Source: Thalassobium sp. (GTDB lineage Bacteria > Pseudomonadota > Gammaproteobacteria > Pseudomonadales > Oceanobacteraceae). Taken from it: a DNA stretch of 64,000 bases. The DNA lies in contig NVUW01000002.1 of assembly GCA_002733205.1 (NCBI GenBank), positions 666,183 to 730,182 of the forward strand, given 5' to 3'. Position numbers and translations under genes: made by a program. This document shows, one piece after another, positions 9,348 through 18,608 of the stretch. Positions within the stretch are counted from its first letter, which is position 1; each line of letters opens with the position of its first letter. The notes beneath the pieces were generated by a model. It ran no database searches and was not told the origin of the DNA. It was given only the letters and a program-made list of their open reading frames with translations.

Positions 9348-10441
9348 GCCGGGCGGACAGCCAGGATTTTACCCGCCTGTTTTTAACCGACACACCGATG
9401 ATGGATACCCGCGCGCCTCTGGAATTTAAAAAGGGGGCGTTTCCGCATACCGTCAGCCTGCCGCTGATGACCGATGCCGAGCGGGCGAAAGTCGGTACCT
9501 GTTATAAGCAGCAGGGTCAGGATGCCGCTATTGTGCTGGGCCATCAGCTGGTGGGCGGCAAGGTAAAACAACAGCGGCTGGAGCAATGGCTGGAATTTAC
9601 CCGTCAGCATCCGGATGGTTATCTCTATTGTTTCCGTGGCGGCCTGCGCAGTCAGATTGTGCAGCAGTGGCTGAAAGAAGCCGGCTGTGATTACCCGCGC
9701 ATTACCGGTGGCTACAAAGCCATGCGGCGTTTTTTAATTGATACGCTGGAGCGCATTGCCACCGATGGTCAGTTTCGCGTACTGGCGGGTCATACCGGCT
9801 GTGCCAAAACCGATTTATTAAATGCCCTGCCGCACAGTATTGACCTTGAAGGTATTGCTCATCATCGTGGCAGTACGTTTGGCAAACGCCCGGCCGGGCA
9901 ACCATCGCAGATTGATTTTGAAAATAAACTCGCCGTGGCGTTATTGCGCCAGAATCATGCGTACCCCGAGCGCAGTATTTTGCTCGAAGATGAAAGCATG
10001 CTGATTGGCCGCTGTGCGATACCGGAAAGCCTGCGCCTGCGCATGCTGGCCGCACCACTGATTATTGTTGAAGCCTCGCTGGAACAGCGGGTGGAACACA
10101 GCTTCCGTAATTATATTCTGCATAAACTGCAGGAGTGGCAGCAGGCTGAAGGCGAAGAGGCCGGCTTTGCTGCGTTCCGTGATGACCTGACCAAATCGCT
10201 GCAGAAAATTCAGCGCCGCCTCGGCGGTGTGCGCTATCAGCAGCTTGATGATTTATTACAACAGGCGCTGAACGAACACGAGCAAACAGGCGATAACAGC
10301 CTGCACCGCGAGTGGATACGTATTATGCTCAGCGACTATTACGACCCGATGTATGAGTACCAGCTGACGCAGAAAAAAGGCCCGGTCGAATTCCGTGGTT
10401 CGGCGGCTGACATTAACGACTACCTGAAAAATAATGAGTAA
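9344..10441 (+). CDS. mnmH: tRNA 2-selenouridine synthase MnmH (SelU/YbbB)
   Basis: 365 residues, normal length. Uses selenophosphate from SelD to convert 2-thiouridine at the wobble base of tRNA-Lys, -Glu and -Gln to 2-selenouridine, through a geranylated intermediate. An N-terminal rhodanese domain carries the catalytic cysteine in YCFRGGLRS (near residue 97). A P-loop domain follows with [11 protein letters not shown], where an alanine stands in for the usual second glycine of GxxGxGKT. It overlaps selD by 4 bp and the next gene by 8 bp, so the three are translated together. Confidence 0.95.
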   Translation: MSRADSQDFTRLFLTDTPMMDTRAPLEFKKGAFPHTVSLPLMTDAERAKVGTCYKQQGQDAAIVLGHQLVGGKVKQQRLEQWLEFTRQHPDGYLYCFRGGLRSQIVQQWLKEAGCDYPRITGGYKAMRRFLIDTLERIATDGQFRVLAGHTGCAKTDLLNALPHSIDLEGIAHHRGSTFGKRPAGQPSQIDFENKLAVALLRQNHAYPERSILLEDESMLIGRCAIPESLRLRMLAAPLIIVEASLEQRVEHSFRNYILHKLQEWQQAEGEEAGFAAFRDDLTKSLQKIQRRLGGVRYQQLDDLLQQALNEHEQTGDNSLHREWIRIMLSDYYDPMYEYQLTQKKGPVEFRGSAADINDYLKNNE

Positions 10442-11309
10442 AACCATGAAAAAGACCTTTAAGTTTGCCGCAGCAGCAGGCCTGCTGCTCAGTGCCTTTT
10501 CCGCATTCGCCGATACCTTCGTATTTACCGCCATTCCGGATGAAGATGAATCGCGCTTACAGCAACGCTTTAATAAAGTGGCCGATTATCTTTCGGCACA
10601 GACCGGCGCTGAGGTGAAGTACATTCCGGTAAAATCCTACGCCGCTGCTATTACTGCATTCCGTAACGATCAGGTGCAGCTGGCCTGGTTTGGTGGTTTA
10701 TCCGGCGTGCAGGCGCGTAAGCTGGTGGCTGGTTCTGAAGCCATTGCTCAGGGCTATGAAGATCAGTTCTTTAAAACCTATTTTATTGCCAATAAAAGCG
10801 CTGGCCTGAGTGCAGAAGAAACACTCTCTGCAGCACTGAAAGGCAAAACCTTTACCTTTGGTTCCAAAGGTTCTACTTCTGGTCGTTTAATGCCGGAGTT
10901 TTATCTGCGCGAACAATTTAACGCGGCCCCAGAGGATATTTTCTCGCGCGTTGGTTTCTCCGGTGATCACAGCCGTACCATCGCTCAGGTACAGTCCGGC
11001 GCTTACCAGGTCGGTGCGGTTAATTACACCGTCTGGGATAACGAACTGGCGGCCGGTAATATCGATCCGGAAAAAATTCAGGTGATCTGGACCACGCCAA
11101 CGTATCCGGATTATCAGTGGACCATTCGTGGCGATGTGGATGCCCGCTTCGGTAAAGGCTTTAAAGAGAAAATGCGCAAAGCCCTGCTGGAAATGAAAGA
11201 TAAAGACCTGCTTGCCAGCTTCCCGCGTGAATCTTTTGTACCGGCCAGTAACGACGATTACGCGCCGATTGAAAATACCGCCCGCGCGATTGGCCTGCTG
11301 GAAGACTGA
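10434..11309 (+). CDS. putative selenate/selenite ABC transporter substrate-binding protein
   Basis: 291 residues with a signal peptide (FKFAAAAGLLLSAFSAFA). PhnD-like type-2 binding protein: FVFTAIPDEDESRLQQRFNKVADYLSAQTGAEVKYIPV, DQVQLAWFGGLSGVQAR and FGSKGSTSGRLMPEFYL are the oxyanion-binding parts. A PhnD-like subfamily of this kind is known to occur beside selD and mnmH and is annotated as selenium-oxyanion transport; the operon here fits exactly. Start is ATG 10434 (8-bp overlap with mnmH) or ATG 10446. Substrate assignment rests on context, not on seen residues. Confidence 0.85.
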   Translation: MSKTMKKTFKFAAAAGLLLSAFSAFADTFVFTAIPDEDESRLQQRFNKVADYLSAQTGAEVKYIPVKSYAAAITAFRNDQVQLAWFGGLSGVQARKLVAGSEAIAQGYEDQFFKTYFIANKSAGLSAEETLSAALKGKTFTFGSKGSTSGRLMPEFYLREQFNAAPEDIFSRVGFSGDHSRTIAQVQSGAYQVGAVNYTVWDNELAAGNIDPEKIQVIWTTPTYPDYQWTIRGDVDARFGKGFKEKMRKALLEMKDKDLLASFPRESFVPASNDDYAPIENTARAIGLLED

Positions 11310-11314
11310 TAACC

Positions 11315-11992
11315 ATGAGTGTGAACGCGGATGCCGCTATCCTGTTTCAGTTACAGCAGTTTGATCTGACGCTGGGTAAGCACCGCGTTCTGCATAACAT
11401 TAACCTGACTGTTCGTCAGGGCGAAAAAATAGCCATTATTGGACCCTCCGGTGCCGGTAAATCCAGCCTGCTGGAAGTTCTGTACCGTCAGCAGCCACAG
11501 CAGATTGCCCTCTGCCCACAGCAGGGCGGGCTGGTGGATATGTTGTCGGTGTATAACAATATTTTTATGGGCGGGCTGGAGCGCCACAGCAGTGTTTATA
11601 ACCTGCTGAATTTAATCCGCTCATTTAATACCCCGCGCGCCGAAATTCAGCAGCTGTGTAACGAGCTTGGCTTGGAAGATAAACTCTGGCATTCACCAGA
11701 CCGGTTATCCGGTGGGCAACGTCAGCGGGTGGCCGTTGGCCGCGCGCTGTATCGTCAGCAGCCGGTATTTCTTGGCGATGAACCGGTCTCTGCCCTCGAC
11801 CCGCTGCAGGCCGAGAATATTCTGCAGTTATTAATCAACCGGCATAACACCCTGCTGGTCAGCCTGCATAACCGCCGTCTGGCACTTGCCCATTTTGACC
11901 GTGTGCTGGCGTTACGCGCCGGTGAACTGGTTTACGATGGCCCGGCCGCAGCATTAACCAGCAACGATCTGGACGCTTTTTATGCGTCCTGA
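11315..11992 (+). CDS. ABC transporter ATP-binding protein (PhnC-like), selenium operon
   Basis: 225 residues. Walker A GPSGAGKSS, signature LSGGQRQRVAVGRAL, Walker B PVFLGDEPVSALDP and the H-loop (LLVSLHNRRL) are all present, with the short PhnC-type sequence otherwise. Energises uptake together with the binding protein 5 bp upstream and the permease that overlaps its end by 11 bp. Substrate inferred as a selenium oxyanion from the selD/mnmH linkage. Confidence 0.9.
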   Translation: MSVNADAAILFQLQQFDLTLGKHRVLHNINLTVRQGEKIAIIGPSGAGKSSLLEVLYRQQPQQIALCPQQGGLVDMLSVYNNIFMGGLERHSSVYNLLNLIRSFNTPRAEIQQLCNELGLEDKLWHSPDRLSGGQRQRVAVGRALYRQQPVFLGDEPVSALDPLQAENILQLLINRHNTLLVSLHNRRLALAHFDRVLALRAGELVYDGPAAALTSNDLDAFYAS

Positions 11993-13511
11993 CAGCGACG
12001 CCTTAGTACTGCTGAACCGTTTACCCGGCGTGCGCCCGGCACACAGCAGTGGCCGTCGTTTGCGCCGTATTTCCCTGTTATTTATTGCGATTGCTCTGGT
12101 CTGTCTGTTTCTGGCTGATCTGGCGCTTTATCCGACCGATCCATGGCGTGAACTCGGGCGTATTGGCTGGGGCTTTATTACCCCGTACTGGGCTGACAGC
12201 AGCACACTGCTCAGCGCACTGGGCCAGACCGTTGCCTTTGCCTTACTGGCACTGATCATTTCAATACCGCTGGGCTTAATGCTGGCGGTATTTTATCACT
12301 GGCGGCCGGTGCGTATGCTGGCGGCGGCGGTACGCTCGGTACACGAAATATTCTGGGGACTGCTGTTTATGCAGCTTTATGGCCTCAGCGCCACCACCGG
12401 CTTACTGGCGATTTTAATTCCTTACACCGGTGTTTTTGCCAAAGTATTTGCTGAAATGTTTGACCGTCAGGCGCCACAGCCAACGCTCGCGGTATCGCCA
12501 CTCAGTTCCCGTATCAGCCGCTATGCCTACACCTTAATTCCACAGAGTCTGGGCGAGATGCGCAGCTACTGCCGCTATCGTTTTGAGTGTGCATTACGCT
12601 CCAGCGCCATTCTTGGTTTTATTGGTTTGCCAACACTCGGCTTTCATCTGGAAACCGCTTTTAAACAGGGACAGTACAGCGAAGCCGCGGCTTTGCTCTG
12701 GGTGTTTTTTATATTAATTGCCAGCATCCGCTTCTGGTTGCGTGGCTGGTTATTACCTGTTTATGCTGCGTTGGCAATCTGGTTGTTACCCCAGTCGCCA
12801 CCACTGGGCAGCAGCTATGCGTGGCAGTTTATCAGTCAGGATATCTGGCCACGGGCATTACAGCAGGGCGATCTGGCCGGAGCTGCGGCCTGGTACTGGC
12901 GTGAATTCAGTCAGGTGGCGTGGCCGGCGTTATTGCAGACGTTATATCTGACCCAGATTGCGCTGGTGCTGACTGGCGTGATTGCGCTGTTGTGTTATCC
13001 GCTGGCCAGTCAGGCGATCAGCGGCCGGGCTCTGCGCTGGCCGGGGCGGTTATTACTGCTGATAATGCGCTCTACGCCGGAAATTATGATCGCCTTTATC
13101 CTGCTGTTACTGCTCGGACCTTCCGGCTTACCGGCGGTGCTGGCGCTGGCATTGCATAACGGTGGATTAATTGCATTCCTGCTCGCCAACCACAGCGAAC
13201 AACAGCCACAGCGTGCCGATGATCCGAAGGGGATTAACCGTTACCTGTATCTGCATACGCCACGCTTATATCCGGGGTTTCTTGCGTTTCTGTTTTATCG
13301 CTGGGAAGTCATCCTGCGCGAAAGCGCGATGATGGGAATTTTAGGTATTGCCACGATTGGTTTTTATATCGACTCAGCTTTTGAAGAAATCCGTTACGAT
13401 AAGGCCTTCTTCCTGATTGTGGTTGCCGCCGCACTGAATATTCTGATCGACAGCTTGTCGCGCCGTATTCGCCGCCGTGCCGGTGCAGATTTGTCGGCTG
13501 GAGTGGGCTGA
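11982..13511 (+). CDS. ABC transporter permease, two PhnE-like domains fused
   Basis: 509 residues, about twice a normal PhnE permease. The first membrane domain (residues about 30-265) and the second (about 305-495) each have the same arrangement, including paired cytoplasmic loops with an ExxLRxSAILGFIGLPTLGF-like element (first copy) and ILRESAMMGILGIATIGFY (second copy). One chain can therefore form the whole transmembrane pore of the importer. Last gene of the selD operon; no strong terminator follows. Confidence 0.88.
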   Translation: MRPDSDALVLLNRLPGVRPAHSSGRRLRRISLLFIAIALVCLFLADLALYPTDPWRELGRIGWGFITPYWADSSTLLSALGQTVAFALLALIISIPLGLMLAVFYHWRPVRMLAAAVRSVHEIFWGLLFMQLYGLSATTGLLAILIPYTGVFAKVFAEMFDRQAPQPTLAVSPLSSRISRYAYTLIPQSLGEMRSYCRYRFECALRSSAILGFIGLPTLGFHLETAFKQGQYSEAAALLWVFFILIASIRFWLRGWLLPVYAALAIWLLPQSPPLGSSYAWQFISQDIWPRALQQGDLAGAAAWYWREFSQVAWPALLQTLYLTQIALVLTGVIALLCYPLASQAISGRALRWPGRLLLLIMRSTPEIMIAFILLLLLGPSGLPAVLALALHNGGLIAFLLANHSEQQPQRADDPKGINRYLYLHTPRLYPGFLAFLFYRWEVILRESAMMGILGIATIGFYIDSAFEEIRYDKAFFLIVVAAALNILIDSLSRRIRRRAGADLSAGVG

Positions 13512-14266
13512 ATTGATTTATTATTAAACCTGACAATAGGTGCGTTGGTTTTCTGGCGTTTACTTTATGCTGAAATTAATTTGATGAAAATATTCGTTTT
13601 GCGCACAACGTTGTTATATCCGGTCGGAGTCTTTTGATGTTCCGGTAGCATTTCAGACTTCGGTTAAAATAATAATTATCAATACAGCCTGGTTGTCGCT
13701 GTCATTCAATAATATTTATTTAGGTTAAGCTTGGTATATTATTTCGCAGTTTATCTTGCAGGTTGTCGGACAATTTTGTTTGTTATTGGGTGCATCCGTT
13801 GGTGCGTAATCTCTGCTTATTAATGCTTGTTCATAATGCACATCATCGCATTCGTTACAGCAGTGGAATAGATAAATGATACGGGCTTTCGTCCTTACCG
13901 CGCGCTTCTGAGATATTTATGTACCGCCATGCCTACGTCAGGCAAATAACATTCACGCCAGGATTGTATCAGTCATGTAAATGCTAATGATTGTGATAAT
14001 AAGCGGTTGCGATATCTATATGTTGGGGAGGCAGAATATAGCGATAACCTCAGGGACTGGTGAGCAATGAGGACGATATAATCTCTGAACAGTAGTGCTT
14101 TTGGCCTATATAGATAAGTCTTTGGGGTAAATATTCGATAATCAGAGTCGTATATTTACTTTATATCGCGGTAGGGTTACTTTACTATCCCTTTTTATCT
14201 CATTCAGCTCGGATGGGATTATCCCTACCAATCATAAAAATTGCAGATATTACACAAGGATTTGGC
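13512..14266. other. long AT-rich intergenic region
   Basis: 755 bp without a supported gene. It is visibly more AT-rich than its neighbours and lies between the selenium operon and the repeat lipoprotein. It presumably contains the promoter of the latter. I saw no tRNA, repeat array or clear terminator in it. Confidence 0.5.
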
Positions 14267-16528
14267 ATGCACCCATTAAGCTTACCTTTTAAGGCCAGTA
14301 TTCTGGCAACCACTATTGCGCTGACGGCATGTGGTGGCGATTCATCCGGTGGTAGCTCCACCCCGCCAGGCTTGTCCGGTAATCCGGTTGGCACCGCAGT
14401 CATCAGCGTGAAAGGTGGTAACGCTAACTATCAGGCTGGTAGTGGCGGCAGTATTGAGATTGAAAAAAAATACAGTGCGGCTCCGCTGAACATTACGGTT
14501 AACGGTTTGCCGGACACTAATCATCAGCTCCCTGCCGTGACGGTTAATCTGGGTTCTAACCCCGCGAATATCACCACCAGTACGACGGTGAGTGTCGATA
14601 CCACAGGCATTACCAGTGGCACGCTGTATTTGCGGGGTAACCGTATGTTCCGCTACGACGGTGCGGTCAGCGACGGGCCATCTCCTGTACCGGTTTTGAG
14701 TAAAGAAAGTACTATGATTACTGGTATTAAAGTGGCTTCCGGTGCCGTGCTGACGCTCGATTATAACGGCTCAAATGGCAACCTGTATTTGTATAACGAT
14801 ATACAGAACGATGGTGAAATCACAGTAGCGGCAGCCGCAATGCCTGCCAATGTTGCTGACTTGAGTTTTTACCTATTCAATTATGTTGGCTCTGGCAGCA
14901 TTAACTTAGCGGGTAAAGAAACCGGCCAGCGTGGCGGTGATTTTGAGATGTATGCCAATATCGTTAACAACAGCGGCAACATTGTTACATCCGGTGCTGA
15001 TGGCGATGCTTCAACCGTCGTTGGTAACAGTGGTTATGTCCGTATTTTCAGTCAGGCAGCGATTGCCAATAGTGGTGCCATCCAAACATCTGCTGGCTCC
15101 AGTAGTGGTTCTCGTACTGCGCCCGGTGCCAATATCGAGATGTACTCTCTTCGCGATCTGGTTAACAGTGGCAACCTGACTGCTTCTGCCGGTAGCGGTG
15201 TAAATAGCACTAGCCGTTACAGCGGTGGGAGTATTCGCCTTGGAGCTGGTAGCCTGCTGTTAAATACCGGAAACCTGACCACAGACGGTGCCGACAGCGT
15301 ACTGAATGCGGCAGAAACCGACGGTGGTGAAGGTGGTTTTGGCGGCGAAATTACTTTATCGCTGAGCGGAGAAGGTGCTGAGGGGCTTGCCTATGCGGCA
15401 CCGCGTTTGGTGAATACCGGTACTCTGCAGGCGAATGGTGGTGACAGTGCTTACGATTCCTATGTAGCGGGTCGTGGCGGCAATATTCGTATTGATGTTG
15501 AAGAGTCTGATTACGGTAATGAAGTACCCTCCAATCCTGCTTTGGTTGTTGTCAGTGGCAATTTGCTGGCAGAAGGGGGGAATGCAACGGCAGTCAGTGG
15601 TTCAGGTGAAGGATTCGGTGCTCAAGGGGGGAATATTGATATTAGTCATGACGCCCAGATTAATTCTGAATTGCCGACTCAGATCGTTGGTTATGCCCGT
15701 CTTGATGCCTCGGGTGGCGATGCTCTGCGTTCAGGCAGTGGTGGATCTATTGAGATCACTGGCGAGTCTAATTCTGACGACGAGGACGATGCTGTTACCT
15801 ATGCACCAGCACCATCCATTAAAGTGGCAACCGATCTGCTGTTGAATGGTGGCCAGGTTGTGACGTCAGAAACCCTGAGTGCAATTGCCCGTGCTGGTAA
15901 TGGTGGCTCTACCTACCTCGGTACTTATACAGGTCATGCTTTCCTGCAACCAGAGCTGTCATTCAGTTTTGATGGTAACGTATCTGCTACAGCGGATGAT
16001 GTCAGCAATGCCAGTGATGGTAGTGGTGGATTTTTCTTGATCCGCGCCCCGCACAAAGCAACCATTCGTGGCACGATTAGTCTGAATGGCAGTAACGATA
16101 CAGCTGTTCCTGCTGATGGCGAGAATGATGGTTACAATGAAGGCGGCAATGGCGGTGCCGTATTTGTTAGCAGTCAATTCAGCCTGGTCGACTTTAATGC
16201 TCAGGTGAGCGCCAATGGCGGTGCTGGTCAGCTTGAAGGTGGTGATGGTGGTTTCCTCATGCTTGCAAGCGCCAAAGGTTCTGCGATTAATGGTTCTATC
16301 AGTGTTGCCGGTGGAAATGCTTCTGCAACAGAAGTGAACGGAGATGAAACCTTTGGTGGCCATGGTGGTATGTTGTCTATCGACAGCGGTGATCTGCGTA
16401 ACAACCTGCGCGCAAGCTATACCATTACGGCGGGAACGGGTACCACCGCTGGCATTAGCGGTGGTGTGTATGTTGATACCAATTGCATTGTCGGTATCTG
16501 CAGCAACAGGGGACCTATGATTCCATAA
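14267..16528 (+). CDS. large surface lipoprotein with glycine-rich beta-helix-like repeats
   Basis: 753 residues from ATG 14267, which has AAGGA 6 bp upstream and yields a lipobox LTAC (Cys22); an ATG at 14213 would put 18 extra residues before the signal. After a GGSS linker the protein consists of roughly eleven imperfect repeats of the form G-x-GG-x-I-x-L followed by a segment like LVNSGNLTASGG (for example QRGGDFEMYA, RGGNIRIDV, QGGNIDIS, GNGGAVFV, GDGGFLML, GHGGMLSI). This pattern resembles parallel beta-helix adhesin-type proteins. The C-terminus has a Cys pair (TNCIVGICS). No enzyme motif seen. A terminator separates it from the following operon. Confidence 0.75.
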   Translation: MHPLSLPFKASILATTIALTACGGDSSGGSSTPPGLSGNPVGTAVISVKGGNANYQAGSGGSIEIEKKYSAAPLNITVNGLPDTNHQLPAVTVNLGSNPANITTSTTVSVDTTGITSGTLYLRGNRMFRYDGAVSDGPSPVPVLSKESTMITGIKVASGAVLTLDYNGSNGNLYLYNDIQNDGEITVAAAAMPANVADLSFYLFNYVGSGSINLAGKETGQRGGDFEMYANIVNNSGNIVTSGADGDASTVVGNSGYVRIFSQAAIANSGAIQTSAGSSSGSRTAPGANIEMYSLRDLVNSGNLTASAGSGVNSTSRYSGGSIRLGAGSLLLNTGNLTTDGADSVLNAAETDGGEGGFGGEITLSLSGEGAEGLAYAAPRLVNTGTLQANGGDSAYDSYVAGRGGNIRIDVEESDYGNEVPSNPALVVVSGNLLAEGGNATAVSGSGEGFGAQGGNIDISHDAQINSELPTQIVGYARLDASGGDALRSGSGGSIEITGESNSDDEDDAVTYAPAPSIKVATDLLLNGGQVVTSETLSAIARAGNGGSTYLGTYTGHAFLQPELSFSFDGNVSATADDVSNASDGSGGFFLIRAPHKATIRGTISLNGSNDTAVPADGENDGYNEGGNGGAVFVSSQFSLVDFNAQVSANGGAGQLEGGDGGFLMLASAKGSAINGSISVAGGNASATEVNGDETFGGHGGMLSIDSGDLRNNLRASYTITAGTGTTAGISGGVYVDTNCIVGICSNRGPMIP

Positions 16529-16545
16529 CGACTGAAAGTTAAAAT

Positions 16546-16581
16546 AGGCCGCGCGGGTTAACCGTTGCGGCCTCTTTTTTT
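16546..16581 (+). terminator. Rho-independent terminator after the repeat lipoprotein
   Basis: AGGCCGC (16546-16552) pairs with GCGGCCT (16567-16573), with GC-rich inner pairing and a run of seven T after it. It ends the lipoprotein transcript. Confidence 0.85.
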
Positions 16582-16606
16582 ATTATTAATATGTCAGGAC
16601 GATGGA

Positions 16607-17302
16607 ATGAGATTTTTGCTGAAAACCTGTTTCTTATTCTTGCTGAGTAAGGTTGCTATTGCAGCGCCAACGATCCAGTATCAACATGCTCAACAACGTT
16701 ATATTTTTCCTGAATTGACGGTATCTGCTGAAGCGTTTTTTACTGAATTCAGTCAGTATTCCGGCATTGTTATTTATTACTACCCAGACCTGATTATTCC
16801 GGAAGTATTTCGTGGCGCATCACTGCAGGAAAATGAAGTTCTGCGATTACTGGAACAGAACTTTTCGCTGATAAAATCATTTAAAGATGCGGATTTAGCG
16901 GCGTTGCAAATTTTGCCCGAAGGTCAACTGCAAAGTGATGGTCTCAGGCTTGCCGGTTCCACTCTGGTTGAGACTTCACTGACCAGTGATGTTGTGCAGC
17001 AACAGCCAGCGTTGTTGAGTGACCAACGTGTACGTGTTTTGGAAGAAGCTGCTAGACGCGAAAAAAAGATTGCCGAGATAAAAGCCCAGCAAGAAGAACA
17101 ACAAGCAGCCCGCAAAAAAAAGAAAGCGGATGAAAAAGCACAGCGCGAACAACGCCACGCAGAAGAAAAGAAAAACGAATTTGCCAAGTTGCAACACTAC
17201 CGTGATACCGACCCGGAAATTTATCAACGATTATTGCCTTTTTACCGTCACCGGTTTGGTGAGCCTGACTTTTCCGAACCTGACAATACTCATCAGCCAT
17301 GA
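16607..17302 (+). CDS. secreted STN-domain-like protein with charged coiled-coil region
   Basis: 231 residues from ATG 16607 (AGGA about 8 bp upstream). Signal peptide FLLKTCFLFLLSKVAIAA. The next ~65 residues (VSAEAFFTEFSQYSGIVIYYYPDLI, FRGASLQENEVLRLLEQNFSLIKSF) match the pattern of the secretin/TonB short N-terminal (STN) domain: a helix with small residues, a short strand, then a second helix ending before a strand. Residues about 145-205 are a highly charged Lys/Glu/Gln-rich helix (AARREKKIAEIKAQQEEQQA). No barrel follows, so it is not a receptor itself. Its stop overlaps the ligase start (ATGA), so both belong to one operon. Confidence 0.6.
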   Translation: MRFLLKTCFLFLLSKVAIAAPTIQYQHAQQRYIFPELTVSAEAFFTEFSQYSGIVIYYYPDLIIPEVFRGASLQENEVLRLLEQNFSLIKSFKDADLAALQILPEGQLQSDGLRLAGSTLVETSLTSDVVQQQPALLSDQRVRVLEEAARREKKIAEIKAQQEEQQAARKKKKADEKAQREQRHAEEKKNEFAKLQHYRDTDPEIYQRLLPFYRHRFGEPDFSEPDNTHQP

Positions 17303-18606
17303 TCAGCATACCAACCCCGGAAGAAGCCACTACCATTGCTATGCAGATACGCTTGCAGCAAAGTGAGCGCTTATCATCGGAGCAGCGTAGTGTGCTGCAA
17401 CAGCAGTCGGTACAAGCGCTTTTGCAACATGCGCTGAATACCGTGCCCTATTATCAACAACATCCGGCCATTATGGCGATGAACGGAAATATCCAGTGGG
17501 ATAAATTTCCGTTACTGACACGAACGCAGTTGCAGCGTAACGAAAAAGAGCTGTTGAGCACACAGCCACCGGCGGAGCATGGGCGGCACTTTGAATTCCG
17601 CAGCTCCGGTTCGACCGGTCGGCCTGTTCAAACCTGGTCGACGGAACATGCTCAGGTTTATTGGCGTGCATTTACCTTACGCGATCATCTCTGGGCTGGA
17701 CGTAATATGAACGCCTCGCTGGCGGCGATTAAATTTTTACCGGTCGATGAGGCGCGTTATCCCGGACAACAAGGTGATCGCTGGGGGAAGTCAGCGGCAG
17801 CGCTGGGGTTTCGTGCTCCTGCGGGCTTGCTGAACAGCTCCGAACCACTGGATGTGCAATACCGCTGGTTGTGCGAGCGCCAGCCACAATATCTGGTGAC
17901 CTACCCTAGCGTATTACAGGAACTGGCAAGAATTCAGCTGCGTGAGAAGCGTTTAAATTCACTGCATAACGTTTCTTCTATTGGCGAAAACCTGCCACCG
18001 TCTCTGCGTGATTTAGTGCACCGGGCGTTTGGTTGTCGGGTTCATGATGTTTACAGTTCGCAAGAAGTTGGTTATATGGCGCTGCAATGCCCACATCATG
18101 ATCATTACCATATTCAGCTAGAAAATTGCCTGCTGGAGGTACTGGATGATAATAACCAGCCCTGTGCTCCAGGTCAGATTGGACGCGTAGTAATAACACA
18201 GCTGCATAATTATCTGATGCCGCTTATCCGTTACGAAATTGGTGATTATGCAATTCCCGGTGAAAGCTGTGATTGTGGAATTACTTTGCCGGTTTTACAG
18301 CGCATTATTGGCCGCACGCGAAATCTGGTGACTTACCCCGACGGCCGGAAAAGCTGGCCGGCGTACAATCCCATGGCGTTGATGGAGCTGTTCCCGCAGG
18401 CCAGCTTTCAGCTCGAACAGCTGAGCCTGGAAGAACTGCAGCTGAATCTTCAGACACCGGTTACTCCTGGTGAAGAAGATTACATGCAGGCTCGGCGGAT
18501 TATTTGCGACGCTATTGGTCATGATTTCCAAATACGGATCTGTCAGGTTGAACAACTACCCCGCAGCGCGGGTGGGAAATTTGAAGAATTTATCTCAAGG
18601 ATCTGA
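17299..18606 (+). CDS. PaaK/CapK-like adenylate-forming ligase
   Basis: 435 residues, similar to phenylacetate-CoA ligase length. The AMP-binding phosphate loop FRSSGSTGRPVQTWSTEHA is at about residues 99-117; SSIGENLPPSLRDL, VYSSQEVGYMALQCP, and LMPLIRYEIGDYA follow in the usual order, and LPRSAGGKFEEF near the C-terminus supplies the conserved lysine. The Cys-rich CDCG near residue 320 occurs in relatives. It should activate a carboxylate with ATP; the substrate is unknown. It overlaps the STN-like gene by 4 bp and is followed after 2 bp by a methyltransferase, so the product is probably a modified small molecule or surface polymer. Confidence 0.8.
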   Translation: MISIPTPEEATTIAMQIRLQQSERLSSEQRSVLQQQSVQALLQHALNTVPYYQQHPAIMAMNGNIQWDKFPLLTRTQLQRNEKELLSTQPPAEHGRHFEFRSSGSTGRPVQTWSTEHAQVYWRAFTLRDHLWAGRNMNASLAAIKFLPVDEARYPGQQGDRWGKSAAALGFRAPAGLLNSSEPLDVQYRWLCERQPQYLVTYPSVLQELARIQLREKRLNSLHNVSSIGENLPPSLRDLVHRAFGCRVHDVYSSQEVGYMALQCPHHDHYHIQLENCLLEVLDDNNQPCAPGQIGRVVITQLHNYLMPLIRYEIGDYAIPGESCDCGITLPVLQRIIGRTRNLVTYPDGRKSWPAYNPMALMELFPQASFQLEQLSLEELQLNLQTPVTPGEEDYMQARRIICDAIGHDFQIRICQVEQLPRSAGGKFEEFISRI

Positions 18607-18608
18607 GT

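Noticed and set aside
14267..16528. toxin or RTX-type calcium repeat protein
   Set aside because: The glycine-rich repeats do not follow the GGxGxDxUx nonapeptide rule and the protein carries a lipobox, not a type I secretion signal.
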